A stretch of 64,000 nt of DNA, taken from Pseudomonas sp. PB120. GTDB taxonomy: Bacteria > Pseudomonadota > Gammaproteobacteria > Pseudomonadales > Pseudomonadaceae. The notes beneath the pieces are model-generated. The model was given only the letters and a program-made list of their open reading frames with translations, was not told the DNA's origin and did no database searches. Both the position numbers and the translations under genes were made by a program. This document shows positions 61,526-64,000 of the stretch, in pieces (within the stretch, counting starts at the first letter, position 1; each line of letters opens with the position of its first letter). Location: contig NZ_RWIN01000038.1 in NCBI RefSeq assembly GCF_009761815.1, positions 172,300 through 236,299 of the forward strand, given 5' to 3'.

Positions 61526-62512
61526 ATGAAAACGCTGAAACGCGCCGGGTATCTCATCTCCGCTTTGGGCCTTGCTGTACTTTCTTTCAATGCACATTGC
61601 GCAGACCTGACCATTGGCTACATCAATGGCATTGACCCCATCAAACGCGCCATTGCCGATGGTGAGTATGAGAAAGGGATCGGCGAAAAAATTGATTGGC
61701 GTGCATTCGATGCCGGCCCCGCCGTTTTGGCGGCCATGGCTTCTGGGGATGTGCAGATCGGTAACCTGGGTTCGAGCCCGTTGGCTGCTGCAGCTTCTCG
61801 CAACATGCCACTCGTTGCGTTCATTGTCAGCGCACAGATTCGCAGTTCCGAAGCCTTGGTTGTCCGCGATGGCAGTGGCATAAAAAATCCTGGGGATCTG
61901 CTCGGAAAAACCATCGCGGTGCCGTTTGTTTCGACCTCCCACTACAGCTTGCTGGGAGCGCTGAAACATTGGAACCTCGACCCGCGCAAGGTCAACATCG
62001 TCAACCTGACACCCGCTCAGATCACAGCCGCCTGGGCGCGTGGAGATATCGACGGGGCATTTACCTGGTCGCCCGCGCTGGGTGAAATTCGCAAGACCGG
62101 CAAAATCCTCACCGATTCTTCCGAGGTCTCAAACTGGGGAGCTCCGACCTTTGAAGTGTGGGTTGCTCGCAAAGACTTCGCGGAAAAGAACCCCAAGGTC
62201 GTTGCCGATTTTGCCAAAGTCAGCCTCGCTGCAATTGCTGACTATTCCGCACACAAGAACGACTGGACAGCCACTTCAGAACCGGTCAAGAGCATTGCCA
62301 GGCTGACCGGCGCCAATGCTGCGGATATTCCTGAACTGCTCGATGGATCATATTTCCCAACGACCTCGGAGCAAAAAAGTGCGCAGTTTCTCGCGGGCGG
62401 CACCGCCAAGGAAATCGGCAAGACTGCCGAGTTTCTGAAAGAGCAGGGAAAAATCGAAAAGGTTTTGCCTGACTATGCGTCCTTTGTCAGTGACAAGTTT
62501 ATCGGAGAGTAA
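61526..62512 (+). CDS. tauA: Taurine ABC transporter substrate-binding protein
   Basis: 328 residues from the ATG at 61526 behind AGGA, signal peptide cut near NAHCADLT. The mature protein has [62 protein letters not shown], then [23 protein letters not shown] and [13 protein letters not shown], the TauA ligand set. No cysteine is seen after the leader. Three bases separate it from tauD. The genes for permease and ATPase (tauB, tauC), usually placed between them, are absent. Confidence 0.92.
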   Translation: MKTLKRAGYLISALGLAVLSFNAHCADLTIGYINGIDPIKRAIADGEYEKGIGEKIDWRAFDAGPAVLAAMASGDVQIGNLGSSPLAAAASRNMPLVAFIVSAQIRSSEALVVRDGSGIKNPGDLLGKTIAVPFVSTSHYSLLGALKHWNLDPRKVNIVNLTPAQITAAWARGDIDGAFTWSPALGEIRKTGKILTDSSEVSNWGAPTFEVWVARKDFAEKNPKVVADFAKVSLAAIADYSAHKNDWTATSEPVKSIARLTGANAADIPELLDGSYFPTTSEQKSAQFLAGGTAKEIGKTAEFLKEQGKIEKVLPDYASFVSDKFIGE

Positions 62513-62514
62513 TA

Positions 62515-63348
62515 ATGAGCCTGACTCTTCGCCCTCTCGGCCCCACCATCGGGGCCGAGGTTGAAGGCCTGGACATGCGCCAGTCTTTGAGCGAACAAGA
62601 ACGCCACTGGATAGAGCAGGCGCTGCTGAAACATCAGGTGTTGTTCTTTCGAAACCAGACGATAACGGCTGCCGAGCACGTGGGGTTTGCCTCGCGTTTC
62701 GGCGACCTGCACCGGCATCCGATTTATCCGCATGTCGATCAGCACCCGGAGTTGCTGTTGATCGACACCGCGATTACGGACGTGCGCGACAATGCGATCT
62801 GGCACACGGACGTAACGTTCCTGGCAGCACCGGCGATGGGATCTGTACTGGCCGCCAGGCAAGTGCCTGCCTTCGGCGGCGATACGTTATGGGCGAATGG
62901 CGTGGCCGCTTTCGAAGCCTTGTCCGCGCCTGTCAGGCAGTTGCTGGATGGCCTCACGGCCACTCATGAGTTGACCAAGTCATTTCCAACCGAGCGGTTC
63001 GGCAGTACGCCCGAGGCGCTGGAGCGTTATGAAAAAGCCCGGAAGGATCATCCGCCGCTGTCCCATCCGGTCATCAGGACTCATCCCGCCACCGGCCGTA
63101 AGGCACTGTTCGTCAATGAAGGCTTTACCACTCGCATCAATGAACTTGAAGCAAAGGAAAGTGAGGTGCTGTTAGCCTTCTTGTTCAGTCATGTGAGCCG
63201 CCCCGAATTCACGGTTCGCTGGCAATGGAAAACCAACGACGTGGCGTTTTGGGATAACCGAATCACCCAGCACTACGCGATAGATGACTACCGTCCCCAC
63301 AGAAGAGTCATGCACAGGGCGACTATCCTGGGTGATGTGCCGTTTTAA
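62515..63348 (+). CDS. tauD: Taurine dioxygenase
   Basis: 277-residue Fe(II)/2-oxoglutarate dioxygenase that turns taurine into aminoacetaldehyde and sulfite. The iron facial triad is visible: His97 and Asp99 in WHTDVTF and His253 in QHYA. Arg268 in HRATI would hold 2-oxoglutarate. These match H99, D101, H255 and R270 of E. coli TauD with a two-residue shift. The protein has no cysteine. Its stop overlaps that of the convergent GNAT gene by four bases. Confidence 0.95.
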   Translation: MSLTLRPLGPTIGAEVEGLDMRQSLSEQERHWIEQALLKHQVLFFRNQTITAAEHVGFASRFGDLHRHPIYPHVDQHPELLLIDTAITDVRDNAIWHTDVTFLAAPAMGSVLAARQVPAFGGDTLWANGVAAFEALSAPVRQLLDGLTATHELTKSFPTERFGSTPEALERYEKARKDHPPLSHPVIRTHPATGRKALFVNEGFTTRINELEAKESEVLLAFLFSHVSRPEFTVRWQWKTNDVAFWDNRITQHYAIDDYRPHRRVMHRATILGDVPF

Positions 63349-63788
63349 AGAGGCTTTTCAAAATAGACGCGATTGAAACCGTCCTCTGTTCGTTGCGCTA
63401 CTTTCGCATACCCTAGCTTGGGGTAAATGAGGAGGTTCTCGGTCATCATCTCATTGGTGTACAGATGCACGGCCGTCATACCTGATTGCCGGCCGGTGCT
63501 TTCACAAAAGCCAATCAGTGATTTACCCACACCGCGCCCGGCTGCACTTGGCAGGACTGCCACATTTTCCAACAGAATGTGCCTTTCTTCGGTGTAGAAC
63601 ACGATGAAGCCTTGAAAGGTGGCTTGCTCGTCCGTCGCAACATAGACGATACCAGCAGCAATCTGCGCTGCGTAATCAGCAACCATAGGGGCTGGTTTAC
63701 GGCCGATTGCTGCCACATATTGTGAGTAAGCTTGTTCGGCGCACTCTCTGATGTTGGGCTCGTCGTTTGCTGTGGCTAGCCGGATCAT
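63345..63788 (-). CDS. GNAT-family N-acetyltransferase
   Basis: 147 residues from the ATG at 63788 ([21 protein letters not shown]); a longer frame upstream reaches toward the 5S terminator and is not needed. The acetyl-CoA site is [25 protein letters not shown] with the R/Q-GxGxG/A pattern, and the closing [12 protein letters not shown] is the usual GNAT end. Substrate unknown. Small single gene between tauD and the rRNA operon end. Confidence 0.88.
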   Translation of the reverse strand: MIRLATANDEPNIRECAEQAYSQYVAAIGRKPAPMVADYAAQIAAGIVYVATDEQATFQGFIVFYTEERHILLENVAVLPSAAGRGVGKSLIGFCESTGRQSGMTAVHLYTNEMMTENLLIYPKLGYAKVAQRTEDGFNRVYFEKPL

Positions 63789-63897
63789 GGCGGTCTCTTT
63801 GATTGTTGAGACCCAATACTCTCCGACTGATATTCCCTTCGCAACTTCTGATTTGCCATCCATGCGCCGCAGAAACTTTCCTGCGGGCAAAACAAAA

Positions 63898-63921
63898 CCC
63901 CAACTGCTTGCGCAATTGGGG
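63898..63921 (-). terminator. rRNA operon terminator
   Basis: CCCCAA and TTGGGG pair around a 12-base loop that can itself fold (TTGCGCAA). On the minus strand it is followed by TTTTGTTTTG. It lies 14 bases behind the end of the 5S gene. Confidence 0.9.
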
Positions 63922-63935
63922 TTTCGGAATTTAAT

Positions 63936-64000
63936 CTTGACGATGACCTACTCTCACATGGGGAAACCCCACACTACCATCGGCGATGCATCGTTTCACT
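63936..64000 (-). rRNA. rrf: 5S ribosomal RNA, 3' part (truncated by the window end)
   Basis: Read on the minus strand the last 65 bases run from AGTGAAACGATGCATCGCCG to GAGTAGGTCATCGTCAAG, including the GGTAGTGTGGGGTTTCCCCA hairpin, the standard 3' half of Pseudomonas 5S rRNA. The remainder of the rRNA operon must lie to the right. Confidence 0.95.

Noticed and set aside
1..64000. CRISPR arrays, integrons and insertion sequences
   Set aside because: No regularly spaced repeat series, no attC-like sites and no transposase motifs were seen; the only mobile-type repeats are the REPIN and the 25-bp dispersed element.

Overview
The window looks like chromosomal DNA of a fluorescent-group Pseudomonas. 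The grounds are high GC content, Shine-Dalgarno starts with occasional GTG/TTG, a REPIN-type repeat carrying the GAGCGAGCTCGCTC core typical of that group, AraC/OprD/TonB-receptor rich catabolic islands, and a Pseudomonas-like 5S rRNA 3' end at the right edge. No phage, integrase, transposase, tRNA or CRISPR array was seen.

Left part (1-25 kb): the tail of a polyamine-type ABC permease overlaps an aldehyde dehydrogenase. Then come a siderophore receptor with a possible Fur box, small secreted proteins, a GT2 glycosyltransferase, and a sigma-54 activator divergent from a flavin monooxygenase that has a well-spaced -24/-12 promoter. Next are a lysine-rich histone-like protein, a PhaZ-like hydrolase, a formaldehyde-dehydrogenase-like enzyme, and two convergent, overlapping paralogous membrane proteins. 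A tight operon of acyl-CoA dehydrogenase, PIG-L deacetylase and methyltransferase lies in line with a 2-TM protein and a GT2. A Tat-exported amidohydrolase, two acidic disordered proteins and tandem DUF1254/DUF1214 proteins close this part.

Middle (25-50 kb): tspO sits against a xylose locus (xylR, xylA, xylFGH) that has no kinase in view. At 32.1-40.8 kb is an island with AT-rich left flank. It encodes what I read as an undescribed multi-component toxin: a XaxA-like alpha-pore-forming subunit, a 1582-residue coiled-coil/glycine-rich giant, and a secreted protein with a ricin-like C-terminus, facing two tandem 70-aa paralogues. An operon of SDR, MFS and beta-keto acid cleavage enzyme follows, with an AraC regulator and an OprD porin. 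This block (41.1-49.2 kb) is flanked by inverted copies of the 3' end of a class-V aminotransferase gene: the gene at 49.2-50.4 kb and a decayed remnant at 41.0 kb. A second remnant, of the amidohydrolase gene, lies at 48.0 kb.

Right part (50-64 kb): a Fic-family gene is broken into two head-to-head pieces by inversion and deletion, flanked by copies of a 25-bp repeat. A sulfur-scavenging type cluster follows (orphan substrate-binding protein, GST, AraC regulator, TonB receptor, cysteine-free LLM monooxygenase), then a CHASE-GGDEF diguanylate cyclase, tauA-tauD without tauBC, a GNAT acetyltransferase, and the 3' end of a 5S rRNA gene with its terminator on the minus strand.

All functional calls come from reading motifs and remembered family patterns. 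No database search was run.
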